From: DAITAZ01 sp036824045
Lineage (GTDB): Bacteria; Pseudomonadota; Gammaproteobacteria; Burkholderiales; Rhodocyclaceae
DNA: 64,000 nucleotides
NCBI GenBank assembly: GCA_036824045.1
Contig: DAITAZ010000010.1
Location: 1-64,000 of the forward strand
Direction of reading: 5' to 3'
The translations under genes and the position numbers were made by a program. Below the pieces are notes generated by a model, which searched no databases, was not told where the DNA came from, and saw only the letters and a list, made by a program, of their open reading frames with translations. This document shows, in pieces, positions 1 through 8,262 of the stretch (positions within the stretch are counted from its first letter, which is position 1; every line of letters starts with the position of its first letter).

Positions 1-2532
1 ATGCGCCAGTATCTGGGCTTCAAGGCCCAATACCCGGATCGGCTGGTGTTCTACCGCATGGGCGACTTCTACGAACTCTTCTTTGAGGATGCGGAGAAGG
101 CCGCCCGCTTGCTGGGGATCACGCTAACCACCCGCGGACAATCCGCAGGGGTGCCGATCAAGATGGCCGGGGTTCCCTTCCACGCGGTCGATCAGTATCT
201 CGCCCGGCTGGTGAAGCTAGGCGAATCGGTGGTGATCTGTGAGCAAGTGGGAGACCCGGCTCTGGCCAAGGGCCCCGTGGAGCGTGCAGTCACGCGCATC
301 GTCACGCCGGGCACGCTCACGGACTCGGCATTGCTGGAAGAAAAGACCGAAAACCTGCTGCTCGCCTTGAACATTGAGCGTGGGGTAGCCGGGCTGGCAT
401 GGCTCAATCTGGCCAATGGCGAGCTTCGGGCACTCGAATGCCCTAGTGATGCCATGGCCTCCCACTTGGAGCGGTTGCGTCCGGCGGAGCTTCTGGTGCC
501 CGATGGTCTGCCTGCTGAAGCTGCCACGTACTCGTCATCCGTCCAGCGGCTGCCTGACTGGCACTTTGAGCGCGACGCGGCTTTCAACGCACTGACTGCA
601 CACTTCGGTACCCGGGACCTCGCAGGGTTCGGCGCGGAGGACCTGGGCGTGGCGCTGGGTACGCTGGGTGCCCTCTTCGAGTATGCCCGCGCCACTCAAA
701 ACCAGGCCCTGAGCCACGTCACCAGCTTGCATGTGGAGCGCGGCAGCGACTATCTGCGCATTGACCCTGCAACCCGGCGCAATCTGGAAATATCGGAAAC
801 ACTCCGCGGAGAGTCCTCTCCAACGCTGCTATCGCTACTCGACGGCTGCGCCACCAGCATGGGTTCCCGCTGGTTGCGCCATTGCCTGCACCACCCTCTG
901 GCGGATGCCGGACGGGCCGCGGCGCGGCACGAGGCCGTGGCCGAACTGGCCGGAGAAGCTGGGCGCGGCCCCTGGGAGCCCCTTCAGCACGCCCTGCGCC
1001 CGGTGGGCGACATCGAGCGGATCAGCGCCCGCATCGCGCTGCGCAACTGCCGCCCGAGGGATCTTTCCGCCCTGCGCGAGAGCCTTGCCTGCCTCGGAGC
1101 CTTGCGCGGGCCACTCGGCACCCCCGCAGCGCCTGTCGTGGAGGAACTACTCGCGGATCTGGCAACTCCCCAGGACTGCCTCACCCTGCTGCAGGTAGCG
1201 ATCGCCGACGAGCCATCGGCACACATCCGCGAGGGTGGCGTCATTGCGCCCGGCTTCAGCCCGGATCTGGATGAACTGCGTGCAATCCAGACCGACTGCG
1301 GCGCCTTCCTCATGGAACTGGAGACCCGCGAGCGGGACCGTACCGGCATCCCCAGCCTCAAGGTGGCTTTCAACAAGGTGCATGGCTTCTACATCGAAGT
1401 CACCCACGTACACGCAGACAAGGTGCCGACAGATTACCGTCGGCGCCAGACCCTGACCAACGCAGAGCGCTACATCACGCCGGAGTTGAAGGCTTTTGAG
1501 GACAAGGCCCTTTCCGCCCAAGACCGGGCTCTGGCGCTGGAGAAACAACTCTTCGAGCAGATGCTCGACGATCTGGCGCCGCATGTGCCCCGCCTGCAGC
1601 AGATCGCCCGCGCCATCGCACTGCTGGACGGGCTCACCGCCTTCGCTGCCGCATCGGTGCGCTACAACTACTGCCGCCCCACCTTCACCGGGGAGCCCGG
1701 CATCGCCATCCGGGGGGGGCGCCACCCCGTTGTGGAAAGGCAAGTCGAACCGTTCATCGCCAACGACGCGGTGCTCGCCAACACCCGCCGCATGCTGCTG
1801 GTTACCGGACCCAACATGGGCGGGAAATCCACCTACATGCGACAGGTGGCATTGATCGCGCTGCTCGCCCATTGCGGCAGCTTTGTACCCGCCACCGAAG
1901 CCCGGCTCGGTCCTATTGATGCGATCTTCACCCGCATCGGCGCATCTGATGATCTGGCCTCGGGTCGATCCACTTTCATGGTGGAAATGACGGAGGCGGC
2001 GGCCATCCTCCATGGCGCCACCGATCGCAGCCTGGTGCTGATGGACGAGATTGGACGGGGCACTTCAACCTTTGACGGCCTGGCGCTAGCCTTTGCCATC
2101 GCCAGACATCTGCTCGAGCAGCGCCGTTGCCTCACACTGTTTTCTACCCACTACTTCGAACTGACCCGCCTGGCGCAGGACTACGCAGAATGCGCCAACG
2201 TCCACCTTGGCGCGGTCGAGCATGGACATCGGATCGTATTCCTGCACGCCGTCGAGGATGGCCCCGCCAGCCAAAGTTATGGAATCGAAGTGGCGGCCCT
2301 GGCAGGGATTCCGGGGCAGGTCGTGCGCGACGCCCGGCGCCGCCTGCGAGCCTTGGAGAATCGCGAGATCCATGATGAGCGGCAACCCGACTTGTTCGCC
2401 CACCTCCCCCCGGAAGAGCCTGAAGCGATCAGCCATCCGGCACTGACCGCCCTGGCCCAGCTGGACCCGGACGAACTCAGCCCCCGAGCCGCGCTGGAAC
2501 AACTCTACGCACTCAAAAGGCTCTGCCAGTGA
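1..2532 (+). CDS. mutS: DNA mismatch repair ATPase MutS (5' end cut by window)
   Basis: MutS recognises base mismatches and small loops and recruits MutL in methyl-independent or strand-directed repair. In the 843 visible residues the mismatch-contacting Phe-x-Glu motif lies at F23-Y24-E25, the Walker A motif GPNMGGKS at 603-610, and the Walker B MDE at 681-683. A C-terminal helical tail after about residue 800 resembles the dimerisation region. The visible ATG is exactly base 1, and family members usually carry 10-15 more residues before this point, so the true start is probably upstream of the window. The stop overlaps the GTG start of the next gene (GTGA), suggesting translational coupling. 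Identification is certain; only the start is open. Confidence 0.97.
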   Translation: MRQYLGFKAQYPDRLVFYRMGDFYELFFEDAEKAARLLGITLTTRGQSAGVPIKMAGVPFHAVDQYLARLVKLGESVVICEQVGDPALAKGPVERAVTRIVTPGTLTDSALLEEKTENLLLALNIERGVAGLAWLNLANGELRALECPSDAMASHLERLRPAELLVPDGLPAEAATYSSSVQRLPDWHFERDAAFNALTAHFGTRDLAGFGAEDLGVALGTLGALFEYARATQNQALSHVTSLHVERGSDYLRIDPATRRNLEISETLRGESSPTLLSLLDGCATSMGSRWLRHCLHHPLADAGRAAARHEAVAELAGEAGRGPWEPLQHALRPVGDIERISARIALRNCRPRDLSALRESLACLGALRGPLGTPAAPVVEELLADLATPQDCLTLLQVAIADEPSAHIREGGVIAPGFSPDLDELRAIQTDCGAFLMELETRERDRTGIPSLKVAFNKVHGFYIEVTHVHADKVPTDYRRRQTLTNAERYITPELKAFEDKALSAQDRALALEKQLFEQMLDDLAPHVPRLQQIARAIALLDGLTAFAAASVRYNYCRPTFTGEPGIAIRGGRHPVVERQVEPFIANDAVLANTRRMLLVTGPNMGGKSTYMRQVALIALLAHCGSFVPATEARLGPIDAIFTRIGASDDLASGRSTFMVEMTEAAAILHGATDRSLVLMDEIGRGTSTFDGLALAFAIARHLLEQRRCLTLFSTHYFELTRLAQDYAECANVHLGAVEHGHRIVFLHAVEDGPASQSYGIEVAALAGIPGQVVRDARRRLRALENREIHDERQPDLFAHLPPEEPEAISHPALTALAQLDPDELSPRAALEQLYALKRLCQ

Positions 2533-3539
2533 GCCGCGGCAATCGCTGCGTGAGCCTCGCAAGACGGGCAGGCACCTTTCTCGCCGCCCTGCTCATCGCC
2601 AGCGCCCCTTTCCCGGTCGCCGCCCAAACATTCAGCTTCGGTGTGTTGGGGGATGTTCCCTACAGCGACTACGAAAGAGAACACCTGCCCCGCCTGCTGG
2701 CAGAAACAGCAAACGAACCTCTAGCCTTCCTGCTCCACGTGGGAGACATGAAAAGCGGCAGCAGCCACTGCTCCGACGACCTCTATCTGGACCGCCAGCG
2801 CCTCCTGGATGCTTCACCGCATCCGCTCATCTTTCTGCCAGGCGACAACGAATGGACAGATTGCGACCGCCTGTTGTGCGGCGGGTATGATCCGGAGGAA
2901 CGGCTGGCCCGCCTGCGGGCGATTTTCTATCCGGATGACCAGAGCCTGGGGCGGCGTCGAATGACCCTGCTGCGCCAAAGTCATCAGCCCGCCTTCTCTG
3001 CCTATCGGGAAAACGTCAGGCTGCGGCTTGGCCCCGTGCTCCTGGCGGGGCTGAACGTCCCGGGCAGCCATAACAATTTTGGCCCCGGCAGCACGCCCTC
3101 CAGAGAATACCAAGCCCGTGCCGAAGCCAACGCAGCCTGGATCGCTGAAACCTTTGCCCTGGCACGGCGAGAAGGACAGAAAGGCGTGGTACTCGCTTTT
3201 CAGGCAAATCCGCTGTTTGAAACGCAGGGAGGCCGAGGCTACCGGGGGCTGATCAGCCAGATCGCCCAGGAAGCGGCAGATTTCCCCGGGCAGATCCTGG
3301 TGATCCACGGCGACACGCATTTGCTGCGCATCGATCAACCGCTCCGCAATCTGGCGCAGGGCCGCCCGATGGAAAACGTCACCCGGCTCGAAACCATGGG
3401 CTCCCCGTTCATGGGCTGGGTCAAGATCGTGGTGGATGAAAACGACCCCAGACTCTTCCTCATCCAGCCACGGCCCTACGCGCCCAGGCAACCCTGGCAT
3501 CAGGGGAGGCACCCCCGCCGAAGCCTCTTCCAGAGCTGA
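2529..3539 (+). CDS. Exported metallophosphoesterase-like protein
   Basis: 336 residues beginning with a GTG that overlaps the mutS stop. Residues 1-32 form a signal peptide (basic start, hydrophobic core, cleavage after VAA-Q), so the protein is predicted to be periplasmic. The body keeps calcineurin-like metallophosphoesterase signatures: GDVPYSD near residue 40, HVGDMKSG, PGDNEWTDC and a late HGDTH. The usual first D-x-H motif is altered (no histidine after GD) and the GNHD motif reads GDNE, so catalysis may differ or metal binding may be weaker. Substrate is unknown. Coupling to mutS looks like transcription convenience and not a shared function. Confidence 0.65.
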   Translation: MSRGNRCVSLARRAGTFLAALLIASAPFPVAAQTFSFGVLGDVPYSDYEREHLPRLLAETANEPLAFLLHVGDMKSGSSHCSDDLYLDRQRLLDASPHPLIFLPGDNEWTDCDRLLCGGYDPEERLARLRAIFYPDDQSLGRRRMTLLRQSHQPAFSAYRENVRLRLGPVLLAGLNVPGSHNNFGPGSTPSREYQARAEANAAWIAETFALARREGQKGVVLAFQANPLFETQGGRGYRGLISQIAQEAADFPGQILVIHGDTHLLRIDQPLRNLAQGRPMENVTRLETMGSPFMGWVKIVVDENDPRLFLIQPRPYAPRQPWHQGRHPRRSLFQS

Positions 3540-3744
3540 CCCGGCGCCACCAATGCTTGTAAACCGACGTAGCATAGCCTACTACTTCCTCGCGCGCGCC
3601 CCGTACTCCCGTAGTACGCTTGCCCCTTGACCCGGCCAGACGCGCAAACCAGGAAGCGGCGAACACAGCCGCCACCGATACGGCAACGCCACCATCCGCC
3701 CGATCGTCTGGCTCCGCCCCGCAAACCTTACAGGAGAAGCCGCT

Positions 3745-4587
3745 GTGCCAGTGGCTAACAACCGCAGCAACAAGCTGGTCGCGATCGTCGTGCCTCTGCA
3801 CGCGCGGGACTACCTGACTGAAGACGAACAGATCGCCCTGCGCCACATCCATCACCATCTGGGCAAGTACGACAAGTTCATTCTGGTTCCGGAAGGCTCC
3901 ACCTTCAATTTGCCCGGCTTCCGTTCGATCCCGGTGGGGATGCAGTATTTCGGGAGTGCCCGCGCGCACAACCGGTTATTGCTCAAACCCGAGTTCTACG
4001 AGCAATTCTCCGAATACGAGTTCATGCTCATCCATCACCTGGACGCCTTTGCCCTCTCCGATCAACTGGAGCGCTATTGTGCGATGGGCTACGACTATAT
4101 CGGCCCCCCCTGGATTCACGATCCGGACATTCCCCCGGATCAGCGCGTTGGTAACGGCGGTTTTTCCTTACGCAAGATTGCCAGCCTGACTCACTTCCTG
4201 AGGGTGTATCGCAGCCGGATCCATATCCCCAGACGTCTCGGCGCTCAGAAACTGGTGGGCAAGCTGCTTGGCTACATCCGCCTGCCTGCGGTCAGTGAAA
4301 AACTCTGGGAGGCGATTCAGGGAGGCATCAACGAAGATCGGGTCATCGGGCGGTGTGCCACCTACTACTGCCCGGAGTTCAAGATTGCCCCGGAAAACAT
4401 CGCCCTGGGTTTCGCGTTCGAAGGCAATCCGTATGTGTGCCTCGCACGAAACGGTGATCAATTGCCTTTTGGCGTGCACGGGTGGAATCGGGACGGCAGA
4501 GACTACTGGGCCCAGTTCTTCGTTCCCGCCAACGACCCGCCACCTCCGACGGAGCCGGCAGCAGTCGCCCAACCCTGCCCCGCGTGA
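3745..4587 (+). CDS. DUF5672 family protein, probable glycosyltransferase-like
   Basis: 280 residues starting at a GTG preceded by AGGAG eight bases upstream; no earlier start has a comparable ribosome site. The central block resembles DUF5672: a YEFMLIHHLDAF segment, then DYIGPPW, then GNGGFSLRK. These are the pattern of nucleotide-sugar glycosyltransferase folds found in cell-surface polysaccharide clusters. No signal peptide or membrane segment is visible, so it is probably cytoplasmic. It stands alone between mutS and the phosphate transport genes, without other sugar genes nearby, so its acceptor cannot be guessed. It ends about 30 bases before a strong inverted repeat terminator. Confidence 0.6.
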   Translation: MPVANNRSNKLVAIVVPLHARDYLTEDEQIALRHIHHHLGKYDKFILVPEGSTFNLPGFRSIPVGMQYFGSARAHNRLLLKPEFYEQFSEYEFMLIHHLDAFALSDQLERYCAMGYDYIGPPWIHDPDIPPDQRVGNGGFSLRKIASLTHFLRVYRSRIHIPRRLGAQKLVGKLLGYIRLPAVSEKLWEAIQGGINEDRVIGRCATYYCPEFKIAPENIALGFAFEGNPYVCLARNGDQLPFGVHGWNRDGRDYWAQFFVPANDPPPPTEPAAVAQPCPA

Positions 4588-4616
4588 TTCACCCAAAGCC
4601 CATCGAGGGCTGACTT

Positions 4617-4660
4617 GGCAACAAAAAACGGCTTGTATTCACAAGCCGTTTTTTGTTGCC
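4617..4660. terminator. Perfect 20-bp inverted repeat, bidirectional terminator
   Basis: Arms 4617-4636 and 4641-4660 are exactly complementary over 20 bp around an ATTC loop. Each outer arm carries a run of six A or T, so transcripts from either side end in a hairpin followed by U residues. It sits between the convergent DUF5672 gene (+) and pit (-) and can serve both. Confidence 0.9.
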
Positions 4661-4678
4661 GGGGAGATTACTGACACG

Positions 4679-5686
4679 TCAAAGTGTTTTCGTCCCCACC
4701 CACCAGAACACTGCGGCAATGGCAGCGCTACAGGGAATCGTGAGGATCCACGCCCACACGATGCCTCCAGCAACCCCCCAGCGCACCGCGGACATGCGCT
4801 TGGTAGAGCCCACCCCGACGATGGCACCGGTGATGGTGTGAGTAGTCGAAACCGGAATCCCGAGCGCTGTAGCCAGGAACAGGGTGATGGCTCCGCCGGT
4901 TTCCGCGCAAAAGCCTCCTACCGGACGCAGTTTGGTGATCTTCTGCCCCATGGTGCGGACGATGCGCCAACCACCGAAGGCTGTCCCAAGACCGATCGCC
5001 ACGTAGCAGGCGACGACCACCCAACTGGGCACGCCGTCCTCCTGCCGCGTCATCCCCGCTGCCAGAAGCAGCATCCAGATGATGCCGATTGTCTTCTGCG
5101 CATCGTTGCCACCATGCCCGAGGCTATAAAGCGAAGCCGAAACCAACTGGAGCCGGCGGAACCATTTGTCCACCCGACGGGGCGGCGTTCGGAAGAATAT
5201 CCAGGAAACCGCCACCATCAACAGGGAGCCCAGGATCATCCCCAGCACCGGCGAGACGAAGATGAAGGCCACGGTCTTCATCACGCCAGCCAGGATCAGG
5301 GCATCCCCACCCGCTTTCGCCAACGCGGCTCCCACCAAGCCACCAATCAGGGCGTGGGACGAACTGGAGGGAATCCCGTAATACCAGGTGATCACGTTCC
5401 ACGTGATCGCCCCCACCAGAGCCCCGAAAATCACATACTGGTCGACGATTCCGGGGTCTATGGTGCCCTTGCCGATTGTGGTGGCTACCTTGAGTTGGAA
5501 GATGAAGATGGCGATCACGTTGAACGTCGCCGCCCACGCCACGGCTGTGCGCGGACGCAGCACGCCCGTCGACACCACCGTGGCGATGGAATTGGCGGCA
5601 TCGTGAAAGCCGTTCATGAAATCAAAGGCCAGCGCCAACGCGACCAGCACGATGACTGTCATCAGACTGATGTCTACCGCCTGCAT
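4679..5686 (-). CDS. pit: Low-affinity inorganic phosphate transporter, PiT family
   Basis: 335 residues, an integral inner-membrane protein with about ten hydrophobic segments. The PiT signature appears near the N-terminus (FDFMNGFHDAANSIA) and its internal repeat recurs in the second half (SLGHGGNDAQKTIG). The family moves metal-phosphate complexes or phosphate with protons or sodium. It lies 24 bases downstream of a DUF47 gene on the same strand, the usual PiT partner, so the two are likely one transcript. No Pho box is obvious upstream of the pair, consistent with a constitutive low-affinity system. Confidence 0.95.
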   Translation of the reverse strand: MQAVDISLMTVIVLVALALAFDFMNGFHDAANSIATVVSTGVLRPRTAVAWAATFNVIAIFIFQLKVATTIGKGTIDPGIVDQYVIFGALVGAITWNVITWYYGIPSSSSHALIGGLVGAALAKAGGDALILAGVMKTVAFIFVSPVLGMILGSLLMVAVSWIFFRTPPRRVDKWFRRLQLVSASLYSLGHGGNDAQKTIGIIWMLLLAAGMTRQEDGVPSWVVVACYVAIGLGTAFGGWRIVRTMGQKITKLRPVGGFCAETGGAITLFLATALGIPVSTTHTITGAIVGVGSTKRMSAVRWGVAGGIVWAWILTIPCSAAIAAVFWWVGTKTL

Positions 5687-5710
5687 GATGGGAACGAGAA
5701 AAAGGAGGGA

Positions 5711-6349
5711 TCAGGAGTTCTCGAGGACAATGCCCTCGATCACGTTCGCGGCATCCAGGCAGCGGTCGGTCACCGATTCAAGCAGCTCGTAGATGGCTTT
5801 GAGCTTGATCACCTGACGCACATCCGCCTCGTCGCGGAACAACTTGGACATCGCGGAGCGCATCACCCGATCCGCGTCCGACTCGAGCCGGTCGATTTCC
5901 TGACAGGTCTTGACGATGCCCGGCGCGTTGTCCATGTTGGACAGCAACGTAACCGCCGTGCGCACGCGCTCAGTCGTGGACAGGCAGATATCTGCCAGTT
6001 GGACCGCATCCGGCGTCACCTTGCGGATATCGTAGAGCGTCAGCGACTCGGCCACATCCTGGATGGTGTCGAGAATGTCGTCCATGCAGTTGATGAGCTG
6101 ATGGATGTCCTCCCGCTCCAGCGGCGTGATGAATGTCTTGTGCAGCAGGGAAACGGTTTCGTGGGTGATCTTGTCGGCGCGGGTCTCGTACTCGTCGATC
6201 GCCTCCGCGTGCCGGTGCAAGGCACCGTTCCCCTCATTGATGGTGGTCATGAGCGCCACCAGCTCACGCCCCCCGGCAACCACCTGATCGGCATGCTGCC
6301 CGAACAGCTCGAAAAAACGCCCTTCTTGCGGCAGGAATCGCCCGAACAT
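5711..6349 (-). CDS. DUF47 / PhoU-like phosphate transport accessory protein
   Basis: 212 residues, almost entirely helical, matching the DUF47 (TIGR00153) family that resembles PhoU. These proteins accompany PiT transporters and are thought to modulate them. Acidic clusters typical of PhoU-like metal sites are visible, for example EIDRLESDADRVM and CMDDILDTIQD. The ATG is preceded by AAAGG. It is the first gene of a two-gene unit with pit, separated by 24 bases. Cytoplasmic or membrane-associated; no transmembrane segment. Confidence 0.9.
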   Translation of the reverse strand: MFGRFLPQEGRFFELFGQHADQVVAGGRELVALMTTINEGNGALHRHAEAIDEYETRADKITHETVSLLHKTFITPLEREDIHQLINCMDDILDTIQDVAESLTLYDIRKVTPDAVQLADICLSTTERVRTAVTLLSNMDNAPGIVKTCQEIDRLESDADRVMRSAMSKLFRDEADVRQVIKLKAIYELLESVTDRCLDAANVIEGIVLENS

Positions 6350-6482
6350 GACCTTTTTATTTCGCTTTTGTGACGGAAATATGAGTGTACCAAGTTACGG
6401 GCTGCCCGACCATGAAGGCAGCAAACATTCGCCGATTCCCCGGGATCAGCGTTGTATTCGTGCCCTGGGCTAACATCCGCCC

Positions 6483-6935
6483 ATGAATCGTCCTCTGCCT
6501 CTCCGCCTTGTCCTCGACACCAACGTGGTTCTGGACCTTTTCCACTGGCGCGATCCCCGCTGCCAATGGCTATTGGCGCCACTCTCGGATGGCCGCGCCG
6601 TTGCCTACACCGACCCGGCGTGCCTGCGTGAACTGGCGCAGGTACTGGAGCGACCCCACCTGGCTGGCGCGAACAGTCAGGCTGTGTTCGATGAGTACAT
6701 GCGAGCCGTCCGACTCGACGAGGAAACCCCACTTTCTCCGCCCCCTCACTTGCCCCGGTGCCGAGATCCGGAGGACCAGAAGTTCATCCGGCTGGCTTGG
6801 GCGATCAATGCCCAGGCACTGGTCAGTCGTGACAAGCATCTATTGAAACTTGCCCGGCGCATGGACCAGGCCAGTGGATGCCGGGTCGTCACTCCGGAGC
6901 AAGCCATAACGCTCATCCCGCAGACGACGCGGTGA
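6483..6935 (+). CDS. PIN-domain protein, TIGR00305-like putative RNase
   Basis: 150 residues forming a single PIN domain. Conserved acidic positions are present: D12 in LVLDTN, the glutamates in LRELAQVLERP, the aspartates in CRDPEDQKF, and the late SRDKHLL. PIN proteins are metal-dependent RNases and many are toxins of toxin-antitoxin pairs. No short antitoxin reading frame lies immediately upstream or downstream, so a toxin role is not supported here. Its stop overlaps the GTG of the downstream lipoprotein gene, suggesting the two are co-translated. Confidence 0.8.
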   Translation: MNRPLPLRLVLDTNVVLDLFHWRDPRCQWLLAPLSDGRAVAYTDPACLRELAQVLERPHLAGANSQAVFDEYMRAVRLDEETPLSPPPHLPRCRDPEDQKFIRLAWAINAQALVSRDKHLLKLARRMDQASGCRVVTPEQAITLIPQTTR

Positions 6936-8005
6936 AGCTCCGCCCCCTCCTCCTCGCGCTGCTCGGCCTGCACCTCGGGGGTTGCAGCGGGCTCGGCTAC
7001 TATGCCCAGGCAGCGCTGGGGCAGGCGGACATCTGGTCCCGAAGCCAATCCGTTACCGCTGTGCAAGCGGAATCGACCACACCGGCTGCATTACACGCCC
7101 AGTTGCAGCTCGCCCAAAGCATCCGGAGTTTCGCTACCACGACGCTGGGTTTGCCAGACAACGACAGCTACCGCCGCTATGCAGATGTAGGCCGACCATT
7201 CGTGGTCTGGAATGTATTTGCAACGGCGCCCTATTCAGTGGAGCCCTTGCAGTGGTGCTTTCTGGTGGCGGGATGTGTGAGCTATCGGGGGCACTTCGCA
7301 GAAGCGACCGCTCAGGCCGATGCGGCGAACCTCCGTGCACGCGGGCTGGACGTACACATCGCCGGGGTCTCCGCCTATTCCACGCTGGGCTGGTTTGACG
7401 ACCCCTTGCTCAACACCTTCATCCATTACCCTGAACTGGAACTCGCCCGCCTGATCTTCCATGAACTGGCTCACCAGGTGGTTTATGTTCCGGACGACAC
7501 CGAGTTCAACGAATCCTTCGCCGTTGCCGTGGAAACCGAAGGACTGAGGCGTTGGGTGCATGCCCGGGGCGAACCTGACTTGGCTGAACAACTTGCCGCG
7601 ACCCAGGAACGCCGGGACGACTTCACCCGGCTTGTTCAGCATTACCGCGAAGCCTTGCGCAGCGCCTATTCCGAAGAGACGGACGACCACGCCCGGGCCC
7701 GGAGGAAGCGCGATCTGATTCAGAGCCTGCGCGACGAGTACCGCGAGCTGCGCGAGGGTCCTTGGAAGGGCTACCGGGGCTACGACCGCTGGTTCGGCCA
7801 GGAGATCAACAACGCCACCCTCGCCAGCATTGGCCTCTACAGCGGGCTCGTCCCGGCGTTCATCGCCCTGCTGGAAGCGGAACGCGGCAACCTTCCGCGC
7901 TTCTATACCCGCGTCGCCGCGCTCAAGCTCATGGCAAAGGACGAACGGCGAGCGGCCCTGCGCCCTTCCGTCAGCACTCCTGCGTCCAACACTCGCCCTG
8001 ACTGA
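6932..8005 (+). CDS. Zinc aminopeptidase-like lipoprotein (PF10023 type)
   Basis: The start chosen is the GTG at 6932, overlapping the previous stop. It gives 357 residues with a classic lipoprotein signal ending in HLGGC (Cys18), whereas earlier in-frame starts would bury the signal. A zinc-metallopeptidase HELAH motif lies at residues 177-181, followed by the downstream acidic stretch NESFAVAVETEG that supplies the third ligand in related enzymes. This architecture matches the putative predicted-aminopeptidase family of proteobacterial outer-membrane lipoproteins. Substrate is unknown. It is the last gene before the urea locus, and the next 257 bases hold the urt control region. Confidence 0.8.
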   Translation: MKLRPLLLALLGLHLGGCSGLGYYAQAALGQADIWSRSQSVTAVQAESTTPAALHAQLQLAQSIRSFATTTLGLPDNDSYRRYADVGRPFVVWNVFATAPYSVEPLQWCFLVAGCVSYRGHFAEATAQADAANLRARGLDVHIAGVSAYSTLGWFDDPLLNTFIHYPELELARLIFHELAHQVVYVPDDTEFNESFAVAVETEGLRRWVHARGEPDLAEQLAATQERRDDFTRLVQHYREALRSAYSEETDDHARARRKRDLIQSLRDEYRELREGPWKGYRGYDRWFGQEINNATLASIGLYSGLVPAFIALLEAERGNLPRFYTRVAALKLMAKDERRAALRPSVSTPASNTRPD

Positions 8006-8055
8006 CCAGCCCCCATCCCGACAACCGGAAACCCCAACAGGGCAAACATCCAGCT

Positions 8056-8083
8056 TGGTGCGCCCCACAGCCTTTGCGCACCA
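8056..8083. promoter_or_regulatory. Candidate NtrC-type enhancer dyad upstream of urtA
   Basis: TGGTGCGC (8056-8063) and GCGCACCA (8076-8083) form an 8-bp inverted repeat. Each arm matches one half of the NtrC site (TGCACYA-N3-TGGTGCA) well while its partner half is poor. The centre lies about 160 bases before the predicted sigma-54 start, a normal enhancer distance. A second dyad, ACTTGGC/GCCAAGT, is at 8117-8146. The call is inference from position and half-site similarity. Confidence 0.35.
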
Positions 8084-8201
8084 CAAACGGGCGTCCAGCC
8101 AGCGCCCCGCGCCCCAACTTGGCCTCAGCCCACGCCGAAGCCAAGTCTTTCACGCTTGAATCCCCACGGCTTATGGGTTTGCGACCGAACCTCCTGGCCG
8201 G

Positions 8202-8217
8202 TGGCACGGCGGTTGCT
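8202..8217 (+). promoter_or_regulatory. Sigma-54 (RpoN) promoter of the urt-ure unit
   Basis: TGGCACGGCGGTTGCT matches the -24/-12 consensus TGGCAC-N5-TTGCW at every conserved base, with exactly ten bases between the invariant GG and GC. The predicted start is near 8228, leaving a leader of about 35 bases to the urtA ATG with its AGGAG site. This implies activation by a nitrogen-responsive enhancer-binding protein such as NtrC. Confidence 0.88.
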
Positions 8218-8262
8218 TTGGGACCCTCGCCACTTTTCTCAACTCGCTCAGGAGTCCAAAAT

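Noticed and set aside
4268..6373. Long open frame crossing the terminator and opposite pit and DUF47
   Set aside because: It runs through the terminator at 4617-4660 and has no recognisable domain.
6350..6482. Pho box upstream of the DUF47-pit unit
   Set aside because: No pair of CTGTCA-like direct repeats at 11-base spacing could be found.
6483..6935. PIN protein as half of a toxin-antitoxin pair
   Set aside because: No short antitoxin frame or AbrB/PhdYefM-like neighbour either side.
8074..8262. N-terminal extension of urtA
   Set aside because: It would overlap the sigma-54 promoter and place the signal peptide internally.
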